Below, in pieces: positions 26,401 through 35,187 of a stretch of DNA of 64,000 nucleotides. The stretch is from Acrocarpospora pleiomorpha. Its GTDB lineage: Bacteria > Actinomycetota > Actinomycetes > Streptosporangiales > Streptosporangiaceae. The position numbers and the translations under genes were made by a program. Under the pieces are notes generated by a model. That model had not been told where the DNA came from. It saw only the letters and a list, made by a program, of their open reading frames with translations, and ran no database searches. The DNA lies in NCBI RefSeq assembly GCF_009687885.1, contig NZ_BLAF01000036.1, positions 1 through 64,000 on the forward strand. Direction: 5' to 3'. Within the stretch, counting starts at the first letter, position 1. Every line of letters begins with the position of its first letter.

Positions 26401-29400
26401 ATCAGGCCGCCCCACCGCTGCGCGTACTCCAGCGCGGCCACCCGGCCAAGGCCCCACACGCCCGCCTGAGCCGGGCTCGGCGCCTGGTCAGACCGGCCGA
26501 TCGAGACCGCGCCCTTCGTGACACACCACAACGGCGCCTCGACACCGGCATCACCGAGCGCCTGCACCAAGGTCATCGTCAGCGCCGAACCCGCCGAGAC
26601 CTCCGTGGTTTCCCGCAGCGCCAGCAGCGACGCCACCCCGGCCAGTTCCGCATCGAGGCTCTCGCGCAGCCGCTCGGCGAGCGAGGCCCGATCCTGACCG
26701 GACACATCCAGCCGTACGGCCGCCGCGCCGAACATCTGGACCACGGACTCCACCCAGACGTCGCCTGCCAGCTCCGCGGGCACCACGACGAGCCAAGTGC
26801 CTGGGACGACAGCGGCCGAGACGCCGGTCAGCGGCTTCCAGCTGACGCGGTAACGCCAGGAGTCCGCGACGGACGTCTCACGCTGGGCCCGGCGCCAGGA
26901 CGTCAACGCCGGCAACACCGCACCAAGCGTCTCCTGCTCCACCTCCAGCCGCGCCGCCAGGGACTGAAGATCCTCACGCTCGATGGTGGACCAGAACTCC
27001 GCGTCCACCGGATCGGCCACGGCGGCGCTGTCGGCGGGGGCGACGGCCTCGGGCCAGAACCGCTGGCGCTGGAAGGCGTACGTGGGCAGACTGACCCGGC
27101 GGCCGCGCGGGAGCACCGTCTCCCAGTTCACCGGCACCCCGTAGACGTGCAGGCGAGCCAGCGCCTCGCTAACGGCCTCGTGCTCGTCCCGGTCCCGGCG
27201 CAGCAGCGGCACCAGCACAACGTCTGAGCCTGCCCCGAAGGCTGATAAGCCTGGGTCTGCCAGCGTGTCCTGGGCCATGGCGGTCAGGACGCCGTGGGGG
27301 CCCAGCTCCAGATAGGCTCGCACGCCCTGGGCGTGAAGGGTACGCATCCCGTCGGCGAAGCGGACCGCGCCACGGACCTGGTCCACCCAGTAATCCGGCG
27401 AGCAGAGTTGCTCGGTCGTGGCCGGGTTCCCGGTCAGGGTGGACACGATGGGGATCTGCGGCGGGTTGTAGGCCAACCTGCTCGCCAGCGTGCGGAAGTC
27501 TTCCAGCATCGGGTCCATCAGCGGCGAGTGGAACGCGTGCGAGACCCGCAACCGCCGCGTCCTGACCTCCTGGGATTCCAGCGCGGCGGCCACCTCAAGC
27601 ACCGCCCGCTCGACACCAGAGATCACCACCGAGGCCGGGCCGTTCACCGCCGCGATCGACACCTCAGCTTCACGCCCCGCCAGCAGCCCGGCGACCTGGT
27701 CCTCGGACGCCCGCACCGCCACCATCGCCCCGCCCACGGGCAATGCCTGCATCAACCGCGCCCGAGCCGCGACCAGCGCACACGCGTCACTCAGCGACAG
27801 CACCCCGGCCACGTGCGCCGCCGTGATCTCCCCGATCGAATGCCCCGCCAGCACATCCGGCCGCACACCCCACGACTCGACCAGCCGGAACAACGCGGTC
27901 TCCACCGCGAACAAGGCCGGCTGCGCCCACCCCGTCTGATCCAGCAGCTCCGCCTCGGCGAACATAACGTCGCGCAATGGCCTGTCGAGCAGCGGATCCA
28001 ACTCCGCGATCACCTCATCCAACGCCTTGGCGAACACCGGGAACCGCTCATACAGTTCGCGGCCCATCCCCGCCCGCTGACTGCCCTGACCGGTGAACAG
28101 GAACGCGAGCCAGGTCTCCGCACCGACCACCCCGCGCACCACACCCGCACCCGGCCGGTCCTCCGCCAGCGCCCCCAGCCCGGCCAGCAGACCATCACGG
28201 TCCCCGGCCAGCACCACCGCGCGGTGCTCGAACGCCGACCGCGTCGCAGCCAGTGCGAACGCCGTATCGGCAAGCGCCACCTCGCGGTGACCCTCCACAT
28301 ACGAGGCCAGCTGTCCGGCCTGCGCCCGCAACGCCTGACTCGTCCTGGCCGAAACCAGCACCGGCACCACACCAGCCGCCGGCGCCGGAACCTCCACACC
28401 CGCTCGGGCCGGAACCTCCGGCCCCTCCTCCAAGATCACATGCGCGTTGGTGCCGCTGATCCCGAAGGAGGACACACCCGCCCGGCGCGGGTGACCGTTC
28501 CGCGGCCACTCCACCGACTCGGTCAGCAACTCCACCGCACCCGCCGACCAGTCCACATGCGAAGACGGCGCATCCACATGCAACGTCTTGGGCAGCACCC
28601 CATGCCGCATCGCCAGCACCATCTTGATCACACCGGCGACCCCGGCGGCCGCCTGCGTGTGACCGAAGTTCGACTTGATCGCCCCCAGCAACAGCGGACG
28701 ACCCTCCGGCCGATCCTTGCCATACGTGGCCAGCAGCGCCTGCGCCTCGATCGGATCACCCAGTGTCGTCCCGGTGCCATGCGCCTCCACCGCGTCCACC
28801 TCGGACGGCGACAAACCGGCGCTGACCAGCGCCTGCCGGATCACCCGCCGCTGCGAAGGACCATTCGGCGCGGTCAGCCCGTTCGACGCGCCGTCCTGGT
28901 TGACCGCAGCCCCACGGACGACCGCCAGTACCTGATGCCCGTTTCGGCGCGCGTCCGACAGACGCTCCAGCACCAACACGCCGACGCCTTCAGACCAAAT
29001 GGTGCCGTCCGCCGAGTCGGAGAACGCCTTGCAGCGACCGTCCGGCGCCAGCCCGCCCTCGAAACCCACGAACGCCAACGGCGACGTCATCACCGTGACA
29101 CCGCCGGCCAGCGCCAGCGAGCATTCACCCGACCGCAGCGCCTGCGCCGCAAGGTACAACGTCACCAGCGACGATGAGCAGGCGGTGTCCACCGTCACCG
29201 CCGGGCCCTCCAACCCCAGGGTGTACGAGAGACGGCCGGACAACACGCTGGCCGACAGACCGGTAAGGCCGTGGCCCTGTGTGTCCGCCTGAGTACTCAT
29301 GAGCAGATTCGCGTAGTCCTGGCCGTTGGTGCCCACGAACACCCCGGTGGAGCTGCCCTTCAGCGAGATCGGGTCGATCCCGGCCCGCTCGACCGCCTCC

Positions 29401-29774
29401 CACGACACCTCCAGCAGCAACCGCTGCTGCGGATCCATCGCCAACGCCTCACGCGGCGAGATACCGAAGAACCCGGCGTCGAACTCCGCCACATCAGGCA
29501 GGAACCCGCCCTGGCACCCAACGCCCATCGCCGACAGCAGCTCCACATCCCAGCCCCGATCGGCCGGGAAAGGCGATATCGCGTCCTCACCCTCGGACAG
29601 CAACCGCCACAGATCTTCAGGAGAACCGACCCCGCCGGGATAGCGGCACGCCATCGACACGATGGCGATCGGCTCATGTCTACCGGACTCCACCTCTTCG
29701 AGCCGCCGACGAGTCTCGTGCAGATCGGCGGTGACCCACTTCAGGTACTCGACGAGCTTCCGGTCTTCAGACAT
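20415..29774 (-). CDS. Terminal modular PKS: modules G (KS-AT-KR-ACP) and H (KS-AT-DH*-ACP) plus thioesterase
   Basis: 3119-residue last protein of the line. N-terminal docking helix MSEDRKLVEYL. Module G: KS Cys 199, AT Ser 646 (GHSIGE, HAFH: malonyl), a dimerisation element (DAEFWSTIEREDLQSL) in place of a DH, KR about 1180-1350, ACP Ser 1497. Module H: KS Cys 1716, AT Ser 2164 (GHSQGE, YASH: methylmalonyl), DH-like domain with His 2471 but Glu 2638 in place of the catalytic Asp, no KR, ACP Ser 2789. TE about 2880-3119 with GHSAGG (Ser 2974), LDSFHS and NHFSML. ATG 29774 has AAGGACC upstream, 36 bp after the previous PKS stop. It should release a 5-hydroxy-3-oxo-2-methyl acyl chain as a lactone or acid. 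Confidence 0.96.
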   Translation of the reverse strand: MSEDRKLVEYLKWVTADLHETRRRLEEVESGRHEPIAIVSMACRYPGGVGSPEDLWRLLSEGEDAISPFPADRGWDVELLSAMGVGCQGGFLPDVAEFDAGFFGISPREALAMDPQQRLLLEVSWEAVERAGIDPISLKGSSTGVFVGTNGQDYANLLMSTQADTQGHGLTGLSASVLSGRLSYTLGLEGPAVTVDTACSSSLVTLYLAAQALRSGECSLALAGGVTVMTSPLAFVGFEGGLAPDGRCKAFSDSADGTIWSEGVGVLVLERLSDARRNGHQVLAVVRGAAVNQDGASNGLTAPNGPSQRRVIRQALVSAGLSPSEVDAVEAHGTGTTLGDPIEAQALLATYGKDRPEGRPLLLGAIKSNFGHTQAAAGVAGVIKMVLAMRHGVLPKTLHVDAPSSHVDWSAGAVELLTESVEWPRNGHPRRAGVSSFGISGTNAHVILEEGPEVPARAGVEVPAPAAGVVPVLVSARTSQALRAQAGQLASYVEGHREVALADTAFALAATRSAFEHRAVVLAGDRDGLLAGLGALAEDRPGAGVVRGVVGAETWLAFLFTGQGSQRAGMGRELYERFPVFAKALDEVIAELDPLLDRPLRDVMFAEAELLDQTGWAQPALFAVETALFRLVESWGVRPDVLAGHSIGEITAAHVAGVLSLSDACALVAARARLMQALPVGGAMVAVRASEDQVAGLLAGREAEVSIAAVNGPASVVISGVERAVLEVAAALESQEVRTRRLRVSHAFHSPLMDPMLEDFRTLASRLAYNPPQIPIVSTLTGNPATTEQLCSPDYWVDQVRGAVRFADGMRTLHAQGVRAYLELGPHGVLTAMAQDTLADPGLSAFGAGSDVVLVPLLRRDRDEHEAVSEALARLHVYGVPVNWETVLPRGRRVSLPTYAFQRQRFWPEAVAPADSAAVADPVDAEFWSTIEREDLQSLAARLEVEQETLGAVLPALTSWRRAQRETSVADSWRYRVSWKPLTGVSAAVVPGTWLVVVPAELAGDVWVESVVQMFGAAAVRLDVSGQDRASLAERLRESLDAELAGVASLLALRETTEVSAGSALTMTLVQALGDAGVEAPLWCVTKGAVSIGRSDQAPSPAQAGVWGLGRVAALEYAQRWGGLIDLPQTLDQRVVTWLGGILTVPDSEDQVAIRSTGAYGRRLAHAPYRATDAMPRPRGTVLITGGTGALGGHVARWLAAQGAEHLVLTSRRGMAADGAAELCDELTALGARVSIVACDAADADALAAVLAGIPAECPLTGVVHAAGISPANGLDGLDAAELAEVMRAKVVGALNLDALLGDRELDFFVLFSSIAAVWGSGGQAAYAAANACLDALAEQRRARAAVATSVAWGPWAGDGMAAGAAQDYLSRRGVRVMAPGVAVTALWRAVAHRDASVAVADIAWERFAPTFTAVRESALLGDLPEVRSLVEAGRALREEEQSAASALRARLRELAEGERSQVLRDMVREQVAVVLRHSGAEAIETGRAFKDLGFDSLTAVELRNALQAATGLTLPATMVFDYPTPAVLADHLLAELLGGQAQAAAPSAVVQVADDPIVIVSMACRYPGGVSSPEDLWRLVADGRDAISPLPRDRGWQAQGELDFQGGFLFDAPDFDPGFFGISPREALAMDPQQRLLLETSWEAIERAGIDPVSLRGSRTGVFAGVIHHDYGMSLGLQPEAMAFVGTGTAGSVVTGRVSYALGLEGPAVTMDTACSSSLVAMHLAAQALRSGECSLALAGGVTVMATPGVFIGFSAQGGLSATGRCKAFSDTADGTTWSEGVGVVVLERLSDARRNGHQVLAIVRGSAVNQDGASNGLTAPNGPSQQRVIRQALAGAGLSLSEVDAMEAHGTGTTLGDPIEAQALLATYGKDRPEGRPLLLGSIKSNIGHTQAAAGVAGVIKMVLAMRHGVLPKTLHVDAPSSHVDWSAGAVELLTEPAEWPRNGHPRRAGVSSFGISGTNAHVILEEGPEVPAGPVVEIPASAGGVVPVLVSAKTGQALRAQAGRLASHVDGRREVALVDTAFSLVVSRAVFEHRAVVVGGDREELLAGLSAVEAGEPAARVVAGVADVVGKSVWVFPGQGAQWAGMGAALLEESPVFAGRMAECAAALEPFVDWSLLDVIRQADGLDRVDVVQPVSFAVMVSLAAVWESLGVRPHAVVGHSQGEIAAAVVAGGLSLEDGAQVVALRSRLIADRLAGLGAMASVALPVEQVRERLAVWDGRISVAAVNGPRSVVVAGEVQAVEELVERLTEDDVRVRRIAVDYASHSAQVDLIGEELVQTLTGVVPQPVRVPMLSTVTGQWLEGPELDGGYWRDNLRNTVAFAPAIGQLLEQRYRAFVEVSSHPVLTIGIGECVGEAAVDAVIAGTLRRDEGGLGRVLVSAAELFVRGIAVDWKSVLPGGRQVDLPTYAFQHQRYWPENADSAMGDVAVLGQAAMYHPLLGAAVGLAGTDGVVLTGRLSVRSHPWLADHRVAGTVVFPGSGFVELAIRAGDQVGCDGVEELTLIAPLVLGESDAVAVQVAVGGPDEAGRRAVTIYARPAEAADDESWTRCASGVLAPEGRAAERLEVGAWPPAGVAVIELDEVYDQLAEDGFDYGPAFQGLRAAWRGADGEAFAEVALPEEAGDTGLFGVHPSLLEAVVHAAAFCLDGGRDNRASSWGKVCLHASGASMLRVRLTRTGADEVSMVAVDPAGEPVLTADSLVLRPVTADQFAATAGSDRGARPPRRVRRSASIREADPVWERLRGLGEVQQQEMLEELVRRHAAAVLGHGDSSAVDLERDFFELGFDSLTATELRNSLAKAIGWEFPLVAVFENKNSVDLARWLRHELVTRINAGQATAAAQVDDTLAELFRGAFRSGKSQEALGLLYAVARTRPMYDAPVDLREIPRPVTLANGAARPRLICVSSSTVTGGVHQYARFAAHFRGERHVSALPLLGYALGEGLPATRDIALGSIAESIAQASEGEPFVLVGHSAGGVLAYGAASLLEKSGISPEGVVMLDSFHSPAGGDSQLLSEQVLQYLLQMEAVFGEFNSARLSAMAHWSAIMHDIELADVNAPVLFVQCTEPFSDVEPESDYWRATPFDPSHAVRTIEANHFSMLAEKAEDTARLIDGWFCSEH
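20418..21130 (-). other. Type I thioesterase domain (chain release)
   Basis: Alpha/beta hydrolase at the C terminus of module H. Nucleophile in FVLVGHSAGG, Asp in VVMLDSFHS, His in ANHFSML. This is the usual arrangement of macrolactone-forming PKS TEs, although hydrolysis or six-membered lactone formation cannot be excluded from sequence. Confidence 0.9.
21340..25111 (-). other. Module H: KS-AT(methylmalonyl)-degenerate DH-ACP, no KR
   Basis: The DH keeps HRVAGTVVFPG but has HPSLLEAVVHA where all other DHs here have LLDAxxH, so the catalytic Asp is Glu (residue 2638, codon at 21861-21863). After the DH the sequence goes through a short Arg-rich linker (RPPRRVRRS) straight to the ACP; no TGGTG loop or YAAAN is found. 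The beta-ketone should therefore stay. Confidence 0.88.
25112..29774 (-). other. Module G: KS-AT(malonyl)-KR(A-type)-ACP
   Basis: The KR lacks the LDD motif (the region reads HAAGISPANGLDG) and has Trp eight residues before the catalytic Tyr (VWGSGGQAAY), the A-type signature, predicting an L-configured hydroxyl. TGGTGALGG shows an intact NADPH loop. A dimerisation element shows that this module never carried a DH. Expected unit: CH(OH)-CH2. Confidence 0.88.
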
Positions 29775-29810
29775 GAGCGTGGTCCTTCGGTATTCAGACG
29801 CGGGCTCGGG

Positions 29811-32800
29811 TCACAGATCTCTCGAGCGGCCCAGTTCGTTGTCGATAAAACTGAGGATCTCCTCGGTACTCGCAGATTCGAGCATGCCGGCGACAGCGGT
29901 TTCACTAGTTTCCGTGCCGCTCTCGCTCACCTTCGCCAGCAGGTGCCGCAGCCGGGTCGCGATGCCGTTCCGGGCGCGATCGTCGAGCACGTTGCCGGAG
30001 AACGCGGTTTCGAACCGTTCGAGGTCGGCCAGCAATGACAGCTCCACCTCGGTATTCGCTCCGGGAGCGATTTCCGCCAAAATGTATTCGGCGAGGCTCG
30101 CGGGGGTGGGGCAATCGAAGATGAGGGTGGCGGGCAGCCGCAACCCGGTGACGGCATTGAGCCGGTTGCGCAGCTCCACGGCGGTGAGGGAGTCGAAACC
30201 CAGCTCGCGGAACTCCCGCCGGACCTGGACCGCCTCCGCAGACGCGTGCCCGAGCACCACCGCCGCCTGCGCGCGCACCAGCTCCGTCACCAGCCGCACC
30301 CGCTCGGCTTCCCCCAGTCCCGCCAGCCGCCGTACCAGGTCCGCGTCCCCGCCCAGCGAGGTGGAGACCGCCGACCGGCGGCCCACGCGCACCAGGCCCC
30401 GCAGCAGATGCGGCACCTCAGGGAACGTGCGCAGCACCGACAGATCCAGCCGCGCCGCCGCCACCGCCGCCCGACCCGAGGCGGTGGCCGCCTCGAAGGC
30501 CGCCAGGCCCTGCTCGGCCGACAGCGCCGGCATGCCCGCCCGCGCCATCCGCTGCAGATTGATCGCCCCGAGCCCTCCGGTCATCCCGGTCCCCTGCTCC
30601 CACAGGCCCCAGGCCAGCGACGACCCGGGCAGCCCCTGCGCCCGGCGCAGCTGGACCAGCGAGTCGAGGAACGCGTTCGCCGCCGCGTAGTTGCCCTGCC
30701 CGGCGTTGCCCATCACCCCGGCCAGCGAGGAGAACATCACGAACCCGGCCAGATCCAGGCCCTGGGTCAGCTCGTGCAGGTGCCAGGCCGCATCCGCCTT
30801 CGGCCGCAGCACACTGTCCAGCCGCTCGTGCGTCTGTGACGGGATCGTCCCGTCGGCCAGCACACCAGCGGTGTGAATCACCGCAGTCAGCGGATGCTCG
30901 GCGGGGATCCCCTTCAGCAGGGCCGCCACCGCGTCCCGGTCGGCCATGTCGCACGCCGCGATCGTCACCTCGACGCCGTGCGCGATCAGCTCGGCCCGCA
31001 GCTCCACCGCACCCGGGGCGTCCAGGCCCCGGCGACTGGTCAGCAGCAGATGCCGTACGCCACGCTCGGCCACGACGTACCGTGCGAACAACGCACCCAG
31101 ACCACCGGTCCCACCAGTGATCAGCACTGTGCCCTCGGGGTTCCAGGCTCGGGCGTCGTGTTCGTCCGGTGACAGCCGGGCGAGGCGGGGAACCAGCACT
31201 TCCCCCGCGCGTACCGCCGCCTGCGGCTCAGTCGAGGCCAGCACCCTGGGCAGTACGTCGAGCGGCGAAGACTCCTGATCATCCACGTCGACCAGCAGGA
31301 ACCGGCCCGGGTCCTCCGACTGAGCACTGCGGACAAGGCCCCACACCGCCGCAGCCGGCAGATCGGTGACCACTTCGCCGTCGCTCACCGCGACCGCGCC
31401 CCGGGTGAGGAACACCAGCCGCGAATCGGCGAACCGCTCATCGGCCAGCCACCGCTGCAGCAGATCCAGCACGCGGGCGGTCAGCGCATGCGCCGACTCC
31501 ACCACCCCGGCCGCCGGATCCGAGACCAGCTCCGTCACCATCACTGCCGGGACCGGATCCGCCTCGGCCAACGACGACAGATCTACCGCCACCGGTATCG
31601 ACGCCTGGTCGGCCTGCGGCAGGCCGCCGACCACGGACCATTCCACCTGGAACAGCGAGTCCCATCCGGCCCCGCGATGGTCGGCGCCCGTCACGTGCTC
31701 GACGGCCATCGGTCGCATCACCACCGACCGGGCCGACACCACCGGCTCTCCGGCCGCATCCACCGCGAACAGGGAGAACGCATCGCCCCCTGTCCGAGCC
31801 AGTCGTACCCGCAGCATCGACGCGCCGCCCGCGTGCAGGCACACCTCACCCCAGGACGACGGCGCCTGGACGCCCTCGGAATCGTCCAGCCCGGCGAACG
31901 GCGCCGCATGCGACACCGCGTCCAGCAGAGCAGGGTGCAACCCGAACGAAGCCGCGTCTCCTGCCTGCTCCGGCAGGCTCAGCTCGGCGAACACCTCGCC
32001 GTCAGCACCCCACCAAGCCGCCCGCAGACCCTGGAACGCCGGACCGCATGCGAAGCTCTCCTTCGCGAGTTCCTCGTACAGACCCTCCAGTTCGATCGCG
32101 GTCGCGCCGGCCGGAGGCCACACCGCCGCGTCAAACGGCACGGCTTCCTCAGTGCCGGTCGCGAGCGTGCCGGTGGCGCGCAGCACCCACTGGCCCTCAT
32201 CGGTCGCGTCCACCGAACGTGTGTGAACGCTGAGGCTCCGGCGGCCCTCTTGTGGTGGGTCCACCGAGACCTGCACCACTACCGTCTCGTGTTCGACGAG
32301 GGCCAGCGGCGCGGCCAGCGTCAGCTCCTCCACCAAGTCGCAGGCGACCTGGTCACCCGCCCTGATCGCCAGTTCCACGAACGCGCTGGCCGGCACCACC
32401 ACAGAACCCGCCACCATGTGATCGGCGAGCCACGGCTGGGCGCTCACCGACAACCTCCCGGTCAGCACCACCCCATCGGAGTTGGCCAGCGGGATCGCCG
32501 CGCCCAGCAGCGGGTGATCCGTCGCGGACAGTCCCAGCACGCGAGGATCACTGCTCTGCCTGGTGTTCGGCCAGAACCGGTGGTGCTGGAAGGCATAGGT
32601 CGGCAGGTCGACCGGGCGTCCACCGGTCAGTACGGCCTGCCAGTCCACCGTCACACCGCGCACGAACAGCTCAGCCGCCGAGACCAGCACCCGGTCCAGG
32701 CCGCCCTCATCCCGTCGCAACGTCCCGGCGATCACCGCATCCACCGCGGCCTCGTCCACGCATTCGCCGATGCCGATCGTCAGCACCGGATGCGGGCTCA

Positions 32801-35187
32801 CCTCCACGAACGCCCGATACCGCTGCTCCAGCAGCTGCCCGATCGCCGGGGCGAAGTCGACCGTGTTGCGCAGGTTGTCACACCAATACGCCGCGTCGAG
32901 TTCCGGCCCCTCCAGCCACTGGCCGGTCACCGTCGACAACATCGGCACCCGCACCGACTGCGGCACCACCCCGGTCAGGACCTGGGCCAGCTCCGCACCG
33001 ATCAGATCGACCTGAGCCGAATGCGAGGCATAGTCCACCGCGATACGACGAACCCGCACCCCATCCCCGGCCAGTCGCTCGACCAGCTCCTCAACGGCCG
33101 CGACCTCACCGGCCACCACCACCGAGCGAGGGCCGTTGACCGCCGCCACCGAAACCCGCCCGTCCCAGGACGACAGCCGCTCCCGCACCTGCTCGACCGG
33201 CAACGCCACCGACGCCATCGCCCCGAGCCCGGCCAGCCGGTCGGCGATCAGACGGCTGCGCAACGCCACCACCCGGGCGCCGTCTTGCAGAGACAGGCCA
33301 CCCGCGACCACCGCGGCGGCTATCTCGCCCTGCGAGTGGCCGACCACCGATCCGGGGCGGACACCCAGCGACTCCCACACCGCCGCCAGCGACACCATCA
33401 CCGCGAACGACACCGGCTGAACCACATCCACCCGATCCAGCCCATCGGCCTGCCGGATCACATCCAGCAGCGACCAATCCGCCAACGGCTCCAACGCCGC
33501 CGCGCACTCCGCCATCCGACCCGCGAAAACCGGCGACTCCTCAAGCAGGGCAGCACCCATCCCCGCCCACTGCGCCCCCTGGCCAGGGAACACCCACACC
33601 GACTTCCCAGCGACGTCGGCCACACCGGAGACCACGTGAGCCGCCGGCTCGCCTGCGCTCAGCGCACCCACACCCGCCAGCAGCTCGCCACGATCACGCC
33701 CGACCACCACCGCACGATGCTCGAACACCGACCGCGACACCACCAACGAGGACCCCACATCCACCGGGTCCAGATCGCCGGCCTCCACATGCGCCGCCAG
33801 ACGACGCGCCTGACCACGCAACGCCTCCGGAGTCTTCGCCGAGACCACCCACGGCACGACACCCGGCGCCTGTTCCACCGGCTCCGTTACAGGAGCCTCC
33901 GGCCCCTGCTCCAAGATCACGTGCGCGTTGGTGCCGCTGATCCCGAACGACGACACACCCGCCCGACGCGGACGGCCGGTCTCCGGCCAGCCTGCCTGCT
34001 CGGTCAGCAACTCCACCGCACCGGCCGACCAGTCCACATGCGAGGACGGAGTATCGACATGCAGCGTCTTGGGCAGCAGACCGTGGCGCATCGCCAGCAC
34101 CATCTTGATCACACCGGCCACACCGGCAGCCGCCTGGGTGTGACCGATGTTCGACTTGATCGACCCCAGCAACAGCGGACGATCCTCGTCCCGATCCCGG
34201 CCATAGGTCGCCAGCAGCGCCTGCGCCTCGATCGGGTCGCCCAGCGTCGTACCGGTGCCGTGCGCCTCCACCGCGTCCACCTCGGCAGGAGACAGCCCAG
34301 CGACGGCCAAGGCCTGGCGGATCACCCGCTGCTGCGAAGGACCGTTCGGCGCCGTCAACCCGTTGGACGCGCCGTCCTGGTTCACTGCGGAACCGCGGAC
34401 GATCGCCAGGATCTGATGCCCGTTACGGCGCGCGTCCGACAGACGCTCCAGCACCAGCATGCCCACGCCCTCGGAATAGCTGGTGCCGTCCGCCGCGTCA
34501 GCGAAAGACTTGCTCCGGCCGTCAGGGGCCAGCCCGCCCTGCGCGCTGAAACCGATGAACACCGCCGGCGAGGCCATCACCGTCACACCACCGGCCAGCG
34601 CCAAGTCGCACTCCCCCGACCGCAGCGCCTGCACCCCCATGTGCATGGCCACCAGCGACGAAGAACACGCCGTGTCCACCGTCACCGCCGGACCTTCCAA
34701 CCCCAGCGTGTACGAGATCCGACCGGTCGCCACACTTCCCGCGGCACCCGTGCTGATGAAGCCCATCGCCTCCAGCGGGAGTTCCGCGGTCATCGCGTAG
34801 TCGTGATACATCACACCGGCGAAAACACCCGTCCGGCTGCCCCGCAAGGAGAGCGGATCCATACCCGCCCGCTCGACCGCTTCCCAAGACGCCTCCAGCA
34901 GCAACCGCTGCTGCGGGTCCATGGCGAGCGCCTCACGCGGCGAGATGCCGAAGAACCCAGGATCGAACTGCTCGCTGCTCTCCAGGAAGCCACCGTCGCG
35001 CACGTAGCTGGTGCCCGGGTTGTCCGGATCCGGGCTGTACAACGCCCCGAGATCCCAGCCGCGCGTGGTCGGGAACTCACCGATCCCGTCTCCGCCTTCG
35101 GCCACCAGCCGCCACAGATCGTCCGGAGATTCGACCTCGCCCGGGAAGCGGCACGACATGCCCACGATCACGATCGGATCGTTGGTC
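29811..35187 (-). other. Module F: KS-AT(methylmalonyl)-DH-KR(B-type)-ACP
   Basis: DH motif HMVAGSVVVPA is intact for His, Gly and Pro, and LLDAVSH keeps Asp. The KR resembles that of module C (GLGAINLQRMARAGMPALS). The KS opening (DPIVIVGMSCRFPGEVE, then ALYSPDPDNPGTSYV) is nearly that of module C. Expected unit CH=C(CH3). Confidence 0.88.
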
